Assembly: GCA_009746045.1 (NCBI GenBank) | Contig: RPFO01000542.1 | Span: 486,978-550,977 of the forward strand | Direction: 5' to 3' | Length of the DNA: 64,000 nucleotides | From: Mesostigma viride | Taxonomy: Eukaryota; Streptophyta; Mesostigmatophyceae; Mesostigmatales; Mesostigmataceae | Part shown: one piece after another, positions 1 through 8,346 of the stretch | Layout of the letters: the number at the start of each line of letters is the position of its first letter | How positions within the stretch are numbered: position 1 is the first letter of the stretch | The notes under the pieces: model-generated | Told to the model about the DNA's origin: nothing | Seen by the model: only the letters and a program-made list of their open reading frames with translations | The model's database searches: none | Translations under genes and position numbers: made by a program

Positions 1-495
1 TATTTAGTAAAGGGTTGCTTCTGTTCCTTCAGCTGCGTGAAAGCGTTCAATTCGGACGAGAAGAGCGAGTACCTCCGCACATTCCGATTTTCCCTGATAT
101 TCTCGATGGTTCTCAAGTTGTGGAGACTGAATCCGCACCGAGACCAGTCTCGCTTCAAGGGCGTGAGGACGGCCCCTCCGAGGACGTGCCTGACCATGTT
201 CGGAGGGGACATGACGATCGAGCAGTTCAGGGCGTGCACGACGTCCGAGATACACATGGTGGCCGAGCCCCCGTACGACATCGAGACGGTACAGCAAGTC
301 CACTGCGTTCTGAAGATCCGCGAGAGGGATCGGACCATGAAGAAGGACGCGGCGCCACAAGCGCCGGCGGCCGCGAGTGACGGCGAAAAAAAGCCCGAGA
401 AGGACCGCGAGCTGGCGCTGAAACGGTCCAAGCCCATGGTCAACAAGAGTTTCTCGCTCGACAAGTTCGTGGTTCACAAAAAGGCGAAGAAGTGA
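1..495 (+). CDS. Partial gene, C-terminal 164 codons, unknown function
   Basis: The frame is open from the first base of the window, so the true start lies upstream. The first internal start-like codon is a GTG at 37. The visible product has a compact N-terminal part (KAFNSDEKSEYLRTF, then a hydrophobic stretch around SLIFSMVLKLWRL) and ends in a lysine-rich tail (PEKDRELALKRSKPM ... VHKKAKK). I do not recognise the family. It converges on the small minus-strand gene ending at 498 with only 2 bases between the stops. Confidence 0.7.
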   Translation, partial: YLVKGCFCSFSCVKAFNSDEKSEYLRTFRFSLIFSMVLKLWRLNPHRDQSRFKGVRTAPPRTCLTMFGGDMTIEQFRACTTSEIHMVAEPPYDIETVQQVHCVLKIRERDRTMKKDAAPQAPAAASDGEKKPEKDRELALKRSKPMVNKSFSLDKFVVHKKAKK

Positions 496-497
496 GC

Positions 498-788
498 TCA
501 GTGGTAGGTGCACGGACAGCCGTAGTGCCATTCCCATCCGTTTCTGTCGGTGTTCGCCACGATCACGTCGCCGAACATGGGCACGCCGAACGCGAAGGTT
601 GCCTGAATGTTGAGCGCCTCCTCGCTTCTTTTTTGGGGGTTGTGGAGAGCGACCCCCCCGCACTTCCCATGGAACGAGAAGCAGGGAGTCGCGGTGTCGA
701 GCACCGCTCGAATCGTCTTCTTCAGGTCATCTCGTCTCACGTAACACCCGGTTATGTCCGGATCGCAGCTGATGATCAAGATGTTCAT
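498..788 (-). CDS. Small protein of unknown function (96 aa)
   Basis: The ATG at 788 gives a 96-residue product starting MNILIISCDPDITGCY. It holds six cysteines and a Trp-rich C-terminus (NGWEWHYGCPCTYH). The start is preferred over a longer upstream frame because that extension lies antisense to the next gene, and because an A+T-rich 24-bp spacer (789-812) separates it from the divergent gene starting at 813. Such a short AT spacer between divergent genes is the usual promoter arrangement in this window. No family is recognised. Confidence 0.55.
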   Translation of the reverse strand: MNILIISCDPDITGCYVRRDDLKKTIRAVLDTATPCFSFHGKCGGVALHNPQKRSEEALNIQATFAFGVPMFGDVIVANTDRNGWEWHYGCPCTYH

Positions 789-812
789 ATTATCTATTTC
801 ACTAATATACCA

Positions 813-2159
813 ATGTCGAGGTTCAAAAATGTTAAAAGGTCGGACTTTTCCAATATAAGCGACGAGCAACTCAACGAGCGTTCTTTGCAACTGATAGAAG
901 CGATTGCCTCCGGTAAGTCGGTGCGCTCTTCCAAGAAGACCGTCGCCTCCGCCAAGACGAAACGAGGAAAAGGCAAGAGCAAAACGCGCGCGGCTCTCCC
1001 TTACGCGGGGATCACGTCGTCCTTCGCCCCCTCCCCCTCGACCATGTTTCAAACGATCGTGAGGCCGGACACGAGCGTCTTGACGGCGCCGCCCGCCAAC
1101 GCCTTGAGCGCGATATTATCGGCCCTTGCCGCGTCAGGCGCCGACTTCGAACCGAGTACGGACGCGAGCCTGAATATGCAATCCGCCGCGCTCCATTGCG
1201 GGGGAGGAGTCGCGAAGGGTCTTTCTCACGAAGATTCTCTGCGACTGTTCAGGGTCATCCAGCCGTCCGTACCCGTCCATTTGCTGAGAAGTCTCTCAAA
1301 AACGGAACTGTGCGCGTTGTTGGGCGACGAGATCGTGGCCGCCACCGTCCAAGAGCTTTGCGCGGGCCGGATGGCGAATCAGGCCGACACGAAATTGCGG
1401 CTGATAGAAGTACTATCCGTCCTCACCGGCATCAAGCGCCAGGCACTGCAGGAGCTCACCAAGGAGGAGTTGTGCGCCAATATCGCCGCGCGTCTCACGA
1501 ACAGTCAGAACTTCCAGATCCTCAGCGACACCGGGGGCAGCCCCACTCTCATGGGGGCGGAGTCTCTGAACTGGTCTCAAGCGGGAGAGGGCGGTTCGCA
1601 ATTCTTGGCGGCGTTGGCGGGGTTGGGAGGTCAGGCCGCGACGTCACAACCTCCCGCGGCGGCTCTCGACGGCCAACAATTGCAGGCGATACTCGCGGGC
1701 ATGCCCAAGGCTCCTCCTCCCATGCCCGCGCCCACTATCGGCCCGCACATGGCCGCTCCGTCCGGATTCTTGGGTCAGGCGTTGTCTCAAGGCGGTTCGC
1801 TCTTGAAAGATATAGGGAAGTCGGCGGCCGCGATGCCCTTCCAGGAGTTCACGAGGTACAACGACTCTCCCGTGTTGCGAGGGATTCGGATGGCGGGAGG
1901 GATGTTCGGGCTCGAAGGAGACGACAGGGTCCGGTTCTTGCAACAGAACTGGGGCGCCGTGAATCGACTCATGGGCGGTCAGGACGCCGGCTTATTCCGC
2001 AAGCTGTTGGGAGTCGCGTTGGAGGCGGGAGTCAATAAAGACAAGTCCGAGGCGGGCGCGGTTCTCAACATGATCCCCGATAGCGTGAAGACCATGGGCG
2101 GATGGTTAGGGGGCTTGGCGAAGAGCATGATCATGGCAAAACTCGCGGGCGGGGGGTAG
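813..2159 (+). CDS. Ala/Gly-rich protein, possible virion component (448 aa)
   Basis: The ATG at 813 follows the A+T-rich divergent spacer. The N-terminus is basic (RSSKKTVASAKTKRGKGKSKT, residues about 45-65). The middle contains two copies of a short helical motif ending in ELC (SKTELCALLG and TKEELCANIA) about 60 residues apart. The C-terminal half is Gly/Ala/Met-rich and ends KLAGGG. The composition suggests a structural or DNA-associated virion protein, but that is inference. I do not recognise the family. Confidence 0.75.
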   Translation: MSRFKNVKRSDFSNISDEQLNERSLQLIEAIASGKSVRSSKKTVASAKTKRGKGKSKTRAALPYAGITSSFAPSPSTMFQTIVRPDTSVLTAPPANALSAILSALAASGADFEPSTDASLNMQSAALHCGGGVAKGLSHEDSLRLFRVIQPSVPVHLLRSLSKTELCALLGDEIVAATVQELCAGRMANQADTKLRLIEVLSVLTGIKRQALQELTKEELCANIAARLTNSQNFQILSDTGGSPTLMGAESLNWSQAGEGGSQFLAALAGLGGQAATSQPPAAALDGQQLQAILAGMPKAPPPMPAPTIGPHMAAPSGFLGQALSQGGSLLKDIGKSAAAMPFQEFTRYNDSPVLRGIRMAGGMFGLEGDDRVRFLQQNWGAVNRLMGGQDAGLFRKLLGVALEAGVNKDKSEAGAVLNMIPDSVKTMGGWLGGLAKSMIMAKLAGGG

Positions 2160-2539
2160 CGCCCACACACGTGGCCGCCCAGGAGAAAGTCACGCGCGTT
2201 TGCGACAAGAAATTGTGGTCTCAAGCGCATCTCGCGCGGGCGTCTCTCATAACTCGCGCTCTCTCTCGCATGCACCGCCCGCAATGTTGTCGCGAGTGCT
2301 CCGACGTCTCTTGTCGACGACACTGCATGGACTGCGTTTCTTCCGTCGACAAGCCGATCGCCGAGGGTCGAGAGTCGAAGACGGCCGAGCGAGGCGGGCA
2401 TCAGACGCGCGCGAGTCGCGTCACGAGAAAGCGCGCACCCAAATCGAAAAGTCCGCCGCCGAAGGCGCGACATCGTTCGTCGGGCAATCGGTCCTCGGTT
2501 CGGACGGGTCTGCACAAAAGTCTCATGCTGTGCGCCTAA
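2102..2539 (+). CDS. Possible small Cys-rich basic protein
   Basis: The frame overlaps the end of the preceding gene by 58 bases. An internal ATG at 2270 would give an 89-residue product instead. The supporting signal is a cysteine cluster (CCRECSDVSCRRHCMDC) followed by a basic tail with KRAPKSKSPPPKAR, which could be a zinc-binding nucleic-acid protein. The opposite strand is also open here and Arg-rich, so the coding assignment is weak. If it is not a gene, 2160-2588 is a 429-base gap with no other signal I can see. Confidence 0.35.
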   Translation: MVRGLGEEHDHGKTRGRGVAPTHVAAQEKVTRVCDKKLWSQAHLARASLITRALSRMHRPQCCRECSDVSCRRHCMDCVSSVDKPIAEGRESKTAERGGHQTRASRVTRKRAPKSKSPPPKARHRSSGNRSSVRTGLHKSLMLCA

Positions 2540-2588
2540 CTCGGCTCGTAAAAAAACACAAGGGGAAATAGAGTGCGCTCTCGGCGAA

Positions 2589-3176
2589 ATGGAGACCAGC
2601 ACGTGCCCGAAGTGCCTGCTCGGCAAGACCCGCAATCAGTTCACGGGCCGGTCGTGGCGGACGGGGGGCGTGTGTCGACAGTGCTACTCCGAGTCCGTGC
2701 GCGCGTACCGCAGTTCCGAGGAGGGGTATTTCAGTCACCAGCTCTCGAACATCGCCAAGTCCCTGAAGGCCAAGGGCAGGGAGGTCCTCGTTCGCGAGAA
2801 CGAACTCGTGGAGATTTACCGCGAGCAGGGAGGCCTGTGCGCTATCACTGGCATCCCCATGCACCACGCCCCGAATCACTTCTGGAGCGGTTACTGCGAT
2901 TCCGCGAGCGTGGATCTCATCGATCCGAACGGTCCGTACACGAAACAGAACATCCGTCTCGTCTGCAACAAGGTGCGACACATGAAAGGCGCCGACGCTC
3001 TTGATTCGTTCGTACGTTTTTGCGGTATCGTGACGCGTCACCAAGAGACGAAATCGGATCGTGACGACAAGACGGACCAATCAGAAAGCTCAGATTCCGG
3101 GTTTCCCGCCGAAAGTGCCCCGGTCGAGAAGGTTCCCATCGAAACCGTGAAAATGCGGTGGTCCGACGAGGTATAA
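2589..3176 (+). CDS. HNH-type endonuclease with N-terminal zinc ribbon (195 aa)
   Basis: The N-terminus carries a zinc-ribbon pair CPKC (residues 6-9) and CRQC (about 34-37). The nuclease part reads GGLCAITGIPM ... SVDLIDPNGPYTKQNIRLVCNKVRHMKG, the layout of HNH/EndoVII-like nucleases widespread in large DNA viruses: C-x2-T-G, then a D/R-I-D-x-N-x-G-Y-x3-N-x3-C block. The C-terminus is acidic and disordered. It stands free, not inside an intron, so it may be a selfish homing nuclease or a repair enzyme. Its stop overlaps the TATA element of the next gene. Confidence 0.75.
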   Translation: METSTCPKCLLGKTRNQFTGRSWRTGGVCRQCYSESVRAYRSSEEGYFSHQLSNIAKSLKAKGREVLVRENELVEIYREQGGLCAITGIPMHHAPNHFWSGYCDSASVDLIDPNGPYTKQNIRLVCNKVRHMKGADALDSFVRFCGIVTRHQETKSDRDDKTDQSESSDSGFPAESAPVEKVPIETVKMRWSDEV

Positions 3177-3178
3177 AT
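3172..3178 (+). promoter_or_regulatory. TATA box for gene at 3254
   Basis: TATAAAT lies 76 bases before the ATG at 3254. This is the distance class seen for other putative early genes here (34548, 36850), unlike the late-type motif placed immediately before the ATG. Confidence 0.45.
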
Positions 3179-3253
3179 GCGTTCGCGCTTCACGTTTGGC
3201 CCATCTCTCTCTCCCTCCATCTCGCAATCGGCCTCGCCTCACTCTACACGAAC

Positions 3254-3949
3254 ATGGCGTCCACGATCTGCCTCTTCGACAAGTTCGACCCCAAGAAGGT
3301 GTGTTTCCACGAGCCCAAGAGGACGGGGACGGGGTCCCTCACCGTGCACATGTTCTATGACAAGGACGACAGCAAGCACGAGAACCCGATTCGCATCCAG
3401 ACGCCGAGGATGCGCGCTCCGTTCGGCGTGAGCTGCTACGAGGCCAAGAACGCCCCCCCGCGCTACACGCTCGACCTGAGTTTCGACAACTACCTCGAGG
3501 AGGGCACGGATAGCAAGAAGTTCTACGACGCCTGGATGGAGCTGGACGAGCGCAACAAGTCTCTCTCCGTCGAGAAGAGCCTCGCGTGGTTCGGCAAGAA
3601 GATGACGGCGGAGGTCATCGACAACCTCTACACGTCCGCGATCAAGCCCTCGAAGAAGGAGGAGTACCCTCCCACTTTCAAGTGCTCGATCCCGTTCCGC
3701 AACAACCGGTTCGAGTGCCAGTTCTTCGACCAGGACCAGAACCCCGCGTCGGGGTTCGACGTCGTCAAGGGGTGCGACGTGCAAGTCATCATCGACGTCC
3801 CGCGGCTCTGGTTCATGGACAAGCAGTTTGGATGCACCCCGATCGTGCGCTCCGTGCAGTTCTTCCCAAGCAACAAGCTCCCTCAGGAGTACTGTTTCTT
3901 GCAACGGGAGGACGAGGCGGTGGACGCGGAGGAGCACGCGGGCATCTAG
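3254..3949 (+). CDS. Conserved giant-virus protein, DUF5871-like, possible ssDNA-binding protein (231 aa)
   Basis: The start ATG at 3254 gives MASTICLFDKFDPKKVCF. The block PIRIQTPRMRAPFGVSCYEA near residues 50-68 and the DVVKGCDVQVIIDVPRLWFMDKQFG region resemble a family conserved in phycodnaviruses and other Nucleocytoviricota (I recall it as DUF5871). That family has been discussed in relation to T7 gp2.5-like ssDNA-binding proteins, so a role coating single-stranded DNA at the fork is possible but is inference. The C-terminus is acidic (EDEAVDAEEHAGI), as in gp2.5-like SSBs. Confidence 0.65.
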   Translation: MASTICLFDKFDPKKVCFHEPKRTGTGSLTVHMFYDKDDSKHENPIRIQTPRMRAPFGVSCYEAKNAPPRYTLDLSFDNYLEEGTDSKKFYDAWMELDERNKSLSVEKSLAWFGKKMTAEVIDNLYTSAIKPSKKEEYPPTFKCSIPFRNNRFECQFFDQDQNPASGFDVVKGCDVQVIIDVPRLWFMDKQFGCTPIVRSVQFFPSNKLPQEYCFLQREDEAVDAEEHAGI

Positions 3950-3979
3950 TGGATTTTTTGTGAGGCTCTACTATAGACT

Positions 3980-4384
3980 ATGGAGACCACGACGTCGTCG
4001 TTGACGATCGGTTCCTCGCTCCTGGGCGTGGCGCATCTATGGGCGTTCGTTCTGGCCGCGAAATACTCGTCCGAAAGGACCTTTCTGGCCCCCACGGAAT
4101 GGTGGTTGTTGCTCTCCACGGCCGTCACGGCCGTCGGAAACCTCGCGGCCGTGAAGTGGTCCAGGTCCAAACAGAACAGGTTGAACACGTTGAATAAGTT
4201 CTTGATCACCGGATTTCTGGTAGGAGGGGCCGTAGGTGTCTTGGCCATGATGATACCTGACATGTTGTCATTCTCTCCCAGGATCCATCCCATGTTCTGG
4301 GTGATGTTGAACACGTTGCTGACGGGCCCCATCTTTGCCTTCTGGTTAAAGGAAATGAATTCACATTTCGACATCATTTGCTAA
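3980..4384 (+). CDS. Four-TM small membrane protein (134 aa)
   Basis: The product has four hydrophobic segments: about residues 6-27, 41-58, 73-92 and 103-121. It has no charged N-terminal signal and a short polar tail (NSHFDIIC). The family is unknown. It sits directly upstream of a second membrane protein in the same direction, so the two may be co-expressed virion-membrane components. The opposite strand is also open but codes for a polar, low-quality product and is treated as a shadow. Confidence 0.65.
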   Translation: METTTSSLTIGSSLLGVAHLWAFVLAAKYSSERTFLAPTEWWLLLSTAVTAVGNLAAVKWSRSKQNRLNTLNKFLITGFLVGGAVGVLAMMIPDMLSFSPRIHPMFWVMLNTLLTGPIFAFWLKEMNSHFDIIC

Positions 4385-4418
4385 AATTATCTGCTAATAC
4401 AATATATCCGAACTCGAA

Positions 4419-4940
4419 ATGGGTGCCAAGTCTTCCAAGGGTGCGGGAAACGCGAATCCGACACCAGAGTGCAAGGAGTCTAGTTTTTCGTTCGGAGGCA
4501 TCATCGTGCACTCGATAGCCTTGTTAGGAGCGTTGTTCCTCCCGCTTTTCGCCGTCATGCCGGTTTACGCGATGATCGAGAGGAAGGAGGACGACGAAGA
4601 TAAAAAGAAACTAAAACTCAATGTAACGAAGGCACTTTCCGGTTTTGCTTCCGGCCTCGTCTCGTTTTATATCGTCTTGCGCGGGATCATGGGGGGTAAA
4701 ATGACAAACGCCGCTCTCCCCATCATCATGCTTATCGTGTTCTCCATCGCGCCACCGTTCGTATACGCTTTCGCTTATGACAAAATCATGCAACGGATGA
4801 GAAAGGGCATTTGTCAACAATCGGACAAGGCCGCCGACATCGCTAAGACAACGTCGCCTGCACTATCTAACGGCGGCGGAGGTCCCACGCCCGATCAGAC
4901 GTCGAAGCAAGTGCGGGACATCCAGCAGGCCGTGAAGTAG
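4419..4940 (+). CDS. Putative N-myristoylated membrane protein (173 aa)
   Basis: It begins MGAKSSKGAG, a good N-myristoylation motif (Gly2, Ser6, basic follow-up). About three TM segments follow (residues about 27-50, 67-87, 95-113) and then a polar C-terminal tail. Myristoylated inner-membrane or entry-fusion proteins are typical of large DNA viruses (the poxvirus L1/F9 type has this N-terminal logic), but no sequence match to those is claimed. An AT-rich motif (ACAATATATCC) lies about 15 bases before the ATG. Confidence 0.65.
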   Translation: MGAKSSKGAGNANPTPECKESSFSFGGIIVHSIALLGALFLPLFAVMPVYAMIERKEDDEDKKKLKLNVTKALSGFASGLVSFYIVLRGIMGGKMTNAALPIIMLIVFSIAPPFVYAFAYDKIMQRMRKGICQQSDKAADIAKTTSPALSNGGGGPTPDQTSKQVRDIQQAVK

Positions 4941-4981
4941 AACAATTATTATCCCCGAGGATCGTATATGTCGTGTAAGAC

Positions 4982-6865
4982 ATGAGCCCAGTGGGAGGGT
5001 ATTGCGGGTACGCGCTTCGTGATAGCCGGGCCGCGGCGTCCGAATCGACGTGCAAGTCAAAACGCCAATTGCGCATGTACGGTCACAAGCGAATCTCCCA
5101 GGGTCCCAGGCCTCCGCTCCCTGATCAGTCCGATTCGAACACGGCGTCCTACTGCGGGTACCTGTACGGAAGACAGGCCGGGAACGCCTCCAAGTGCAAG
5201 CGACAACTTCGCATGTACGGATGGTACACGGTTCCCGAAATCGATGTGGAATTGAACGAACGTGCGGCCAGAGAAGAGGAGGAGCGCAGGTCGTCGAGGG
5301 CGAGGATCAACGATGGCGTCCTGGCGTCCCACACGGCCGCGCGAGAACGAAGACGGGTCGCGGAGGCGGAAAGGGCGAGGGTGGCCAAGGAAGCCGAGAA
5401 GGCGGCGGAGCGCAGGTCGTCGAGGGCGAGGATCAACGATGGCGTCCTGGCGTCCCACACGGCCGCGCGAGAACGAAGACGGGTCGCGGAGGCGGAAAGG
5501 GCGAGGGTGGCCAAGGAAGCCGAGAAGGCGGCGAAAGAGGCCGAAAGGGCACGGGCAGCGAAGGAGGCCGAGAAGGCGGCGAAAGAGGCCGAAAGGGCAC
5601 GGGCAGCGAAAGAGGCCGAGAAGGCGGCGAAACAGGAGAGAGAGAGGAGGGTGAATGAGGGTTGTCCGGATGATCACGCTCTCGATATGCAGAGACCGGC
5701 GAAAATATCGGAAGAGATCCACGGACCCATCCCTGATATTCGAGTGGGGCTACGCCCGACAAGTGCCAACAAGGAGACGGAGCGCGCTAAGAACGAAAAG
5801 ACCAGACTTTCCACCACGGCAGAGATAAACGGCGTTATCAAAGAATACAACGAGCTGAATCTCAGGAACAAACTCGAGATAGAGTTTCCGTATTGGTCGA
5901 ACCCGGACAGCAATAAGAAGAACGAAGACAATAACAACTTGAAGGACTACCCCAGCGTCATTCGCACCGTGAAAGAGAGGAATGGAAACATACGAATCGA
6001 TCGGAAGCACAAGGGGAAGTACGGACCGTGGTTGATAGTGGGAAAGAGCAAGGGGCTCGCAAACCTCCATGAAAAGGTATCAGGAAACGGTTTGTACGCC
6101 GCCACGTACTTTCCGAGAGGTCAACGCATCGCCTTGTATTCCGGTCGAATCATGGGTCCGACGCCAAACAAAAAATGGACCGTTGGCAAGGTCCCCCCAT
6201 TCGATAAGAAATTTCGTAATGGTGCTCGGTTTAAAGATCCGACGTCAGAACTTCTCGCTGATATATTTCTCGATAACCCCAAGGATGTATACACGCTGCT
6301 TCGGTGGAAATTGCTTTCGTATTTGGGCGAAGACGATAAGATCTTGGATCTAGGAGAGTATTGGGTCGACGGATCTAGAGGCGGCGGAGACCCCGGGATG
6401 GATATAGGAGACACGTACGCACCGAACGGACGATCTAGATTCGACTACCCCGCATTATATGCCCACATGGCGAACGACCCTCGAGGCGGTGTCGGACGCA
6501 AGAATTGCGTGGTTGTAAACAGCGGCCTGGTGGCGACAACGCACATTTTACCGGGCGAGGAACTCCTATGGGATTACGGGAAAGAATATTGGGAATCGCA
6601 CAAAAGCGAAATTGATGCCGACACTGCTGAGTTGTACTTGCGACAGATCAATTGTTTGCTCAAGTGCGTCAATGCCATCAATTTCAGACACCGCCACGGC
6701 CGGTATCCTACGTGCGAGCCCGGGACTTCTCGTTCGCGCCCGTCAAGATCTCATAAAGGCGGTTCTAGCTATCCGGAGATCGTGTTGGACGCCGTCGACG
6801 AGGAGATGTTGCAAAAGATCGGATGGGACATGTCTCTTTACAAGTATGTGAAGTTCGCGAGATAA
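4982..6865 (+). CDS. SET-domain protein with repeat-rich N-terminus (627 aa)
   Basis: The C-terminal part (residues about 365-535) reads as a SET lysine methyltransferase domain: GNGLYAATYFPRGQRIALYSGR, YAHMANDP, NCVVVNSGLVATTHILPGEELLWDYGKEYW. The N-terminus has a duplicated motif (YCGY ... CKSKRQLRMYG and YCGY ... CKRQLRMYG, residues about 8-80) of unknown role. It is followed by a charged Ala/Glu/Arg/Lys coiled-coil made of tandem repeats (42-residue unit twice, then a 16-residue unit KEAERARAAKEAEKAA twice). Chlorovirus vSET proteins methylate histone H3, so chromatin modification is the likely role. This protein is several times longer than vSET. Confidence 0.8.
   Translation: MSPVGGYCGYALRDSRAAASESTCKSKRQLRMYGHKRISQGPRPPLPDQSDSNTASYCGYLYGRQAGNASKCKRQLRMYGWYTVPEIDVELNERAAREEEERRSSRARINDGVLASHTAARERRRVAEAERARVAKEAEKAAERRSSRARINDGVLASHTAARERRRVAEAERARVAKEAEKAAKEAERARAAKEAEKAAKEAERARAAKEAEKAAKQERERRVNEGCPDDHALDMQRPAKISEEIHGPIPDIRVGLRPTSANKETERAKNEKTRLSTTAEINGVIKEYNELNLRNKLEIEFPYWSNPDSNKKNEDNNNLKDYPSVIRTVKERNGNIRIDRKHKGKYGPWLIVGKSKGLANLHEKVSGNGLYAATYFPRGQRIALYSGRIMGPTPNKKWTVGKVPPFDKKFRNGARFKDPTSELLADIFLDNPKDVYTLLRWKLLSYLGEDDKILDLGEYWVDGSRGGGDPGMDIGDTYAPNGRSRFDYPALYAHMANDPRGGVGRKNCVVVNSGLVATTHILPGEELLWDYGKEYWESHKSEIDADTAELYLRQINCLLKCVNAINFRHRHGRYPTCEPGTSRSRPSRSHKGGSSYPEIVLDAVDEEMLQKIGWDMSLYKYVKFAR
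5282..5629 (+). repeat. In-frame tandem repeats in the SET gene
   Basis: A 126-bp unit occurs twice (5282-5407 and 5408-5533) and appears identical or nearly so. It is followed by a 48-bp unit twice (5534-5581, 5582-5629). All periods are multiples of three, so the repeats lengthen the coiled-coil without shifting frame. The near-identity suggests very recent duplication. Confidence 0.85.
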
Positions 6866-6895
6866 ATATTCTCTTAGGAATAATATATCGATCCG

Positions 6896-7597
6896 ATGGC
6901 GTATTGTACAAAGATCACGAACAAATCTCAGGACTACCTGGGCGCCGCCAGCAGGCCCACGGAGTTCCCATCTCTGTGCGGCGACCCCGAGATGGAGGCG
7001 ATCCTCTCGAGCTCGACGAATCAGGTGGGGACGGAACAGTATTATCTGCCGTTTGACGACGCCAACGACATGTCGCTCGGTCTGTCCACCCGCGTGAAGC
7101 CCGGGCTTTTCCAGCAAGGCACCGGGTTTCAGGACATGAACCGGCAGTTCGACGAGGCGTTCGAGTTCGCACAGCCCGTCGACAACGCGACCGTGACGCT
7201 CGCTCAGCTGGAGCAGAACCAGATCGCCGTGGGGCTCGTGTCGGACCCCACGAGCTGGGAGATCGCCGAGGGCATCAACTTCCTGCGGCCCAAGTACCTG
7301 ATCCCCGCGGCCCCGGACGCTTTCGCCATCAACGTGTCCACCAAGGGCGTCTACTCGAATGCCAGCTCCTGCTCGGGCGGCTCGTGTCTGGCCCCCAACT
7401 CCTCGAACCCCGCCTTGACGAATGGCCGCACGTTCGGCAGCGACCTGTTCGAGCAGCCCGTGTTCGGCAACGAGCCCGGCGTGTTCAGCATGCCCGTCGC
7501 GTCGTCCGGATCTTTGGGCATGGTGGGCGAGTCGACGGCCAAGACGTCCGCGGGCATGACGGGCATCCCCGGCCAGTCGCAAGTCGGCACGCTGTAA
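6896..7597 (+). CDS. Unknown protein, possible minor capsid or virion protein (233 aa)
   Basis: It starts MAYCTKITNKSQDYLGAAS after an AATAATATATCG motif 12-20 bases upstream, the late-type promoter placement of this window. The product has no TM segment. It is rich in Ser/Gly/Asn/Pro in its C-terminal half (SGGSCLAPNSSNPALTNGRTFGS). The composition fits a virion protein, but I do not recognise the family. Confidence 0.65.
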   Translation: MAYCTKITNKSQDYLGAASRPTEFPSLCGDPEMEAILSSSTNQVGTEQYYLPFDDANDMSLGLSTRVKPGLFQQGTGFQDMNRQFDEAFEFAQPVDNATVTLAQLEQNQIAVGLVSDPTSWEIAEGINFLRPKYLIPAAPDAFAINVSTKGVYSNASSCSGGSCLAPNSSNPALTNGRTFGSDLFEQPVFGNEPGVFSMPVASSGSLGMVGESTAKTSAGMTGIPGQSQVGTL

Positions 7598-7658
7598 ACT
7601 GGCTCGTTCAAAAAAGGAAACAAAATTTGACGGGTAACCACAACGGGAGTCGGAAAAG

Positions 7659-8099
7659 ATGGAAGGCGTTGTGGAGTTGGAGAAGTGGAAAGTGGAAATG
7701 AGAGATCTCACGAGCGAATTCGTGGAGGTGGACGACGCCATCAAGTCCGCGTCCAGGAACCTGCTGCCCGTCAAGAAGCGCAAGAAAGATCTGTGCGAGC
7801 TGATCCTGAAGAACATGGTCACGGCGGGCGTGGACGTGTGCACCGTTCCCAATACGGGGGACAAGCTGTACGTGAAGAAGACAAAGAAGGGGAAGCCCCC
7901 CACGAAGGCGGAGATGCGAGACAGGCTGCTGAGGTACCACGGGGGCGACACGGAGGCCGCGATGAAGTGCTGGGAGGCCATCGCGAGTCCGGACGCGGAA
8001 GAGGAGCGCGCGACGTTGCGGAGAAAGGCGAAGAAGGCGGTTCAGGTCGACTCGGAGGAGGAAGGGGCGGACGCGCCCGAGTCCGATGACGAGTCCTGA
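7659..8099 (+). CDS. Small charged protein resembling a phycodnavirus family (146 aa)
   Basis: The N-terminal 70 residues are a helical, Lys/Glu-rich segment (EKWKVEMRDLTSEFVEVDDAIKS ... VKKRKKDLCELI). They resemble a small family of unknown function common in Nucleocytoviricota (I recall DUF5760). The middle contains TKKGKPPTKAEMRDRLLRYHGG, and the C-terminus is very acidic (DSEEEGADAPESDDES). No catalytic motif is visible. The 3' end overlaps the convergent gene ending at 8042 by 58 bases. Confidence 0.65.
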   Translation: MEGVVELEKWKVEMRDLTSEFVEVDDAIKSASRNLLPVKKRKKDLCELILKNMVTAGVDVCTVPNTGDKLYVKKTKKGKPPTKAEMRDRLLRYHGGDTEAAMKCWEAIASPDAEEERATLRRKAKKAVQVDSEEEGADAPESDDES

Positions 8100-8281
8100 T
8101 CTCTGACCTCTCTGGCGAATATGTCCACGCCGTGCGTCGGCACGTCATCGCACAAGTAGCTTCCATACGCGTCTATCCACGCGAGTTCGGGACGCGCGAC
8201 CGCGTCTTCCATCCAAAAAAGCACCGCGATGTTGTTGTGGAGCGGGTGCCACATTCTGTCCATGATCGAATCGAACACCAT
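8042..8281 (-). CDS. Small unknown protein (79 aa)
   Basis: The ATG at 8281 gives MVFDSIMDRMWHPLHNNIAVLFW, and the tail is acidic/Ser-rich where it runs antisense to the preceding gene. It occupies an otherwise empty 250-base gap, with an AT-rich stretch (TGAACGAAACAAGGC / ATATATGAAC on this strand) upstream. No family is recognised. Confidence 0.5.
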   Translation of the reverse strand: MVFDSIMDRMWHPLHNNIAVLFWMEDAVARPELAWIDAYGSYLCDDVPTHGVDIFAREVRDQDSSSDSGASAPSSSEST

Positions 8282-8346
8282 ATGAATAAAGCCTTGTTTC
8301 GTTCATATATCACTCACAAATTTCCCGAGCATTTGTAGAACCACCC

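Noticed and set aside
3107-3116. TTTCCCGCC inside the HNH nuclease gene
   Set aside because: It lies within coding sequence (FPAES codons) and not in a promoter, so it is probably chance.
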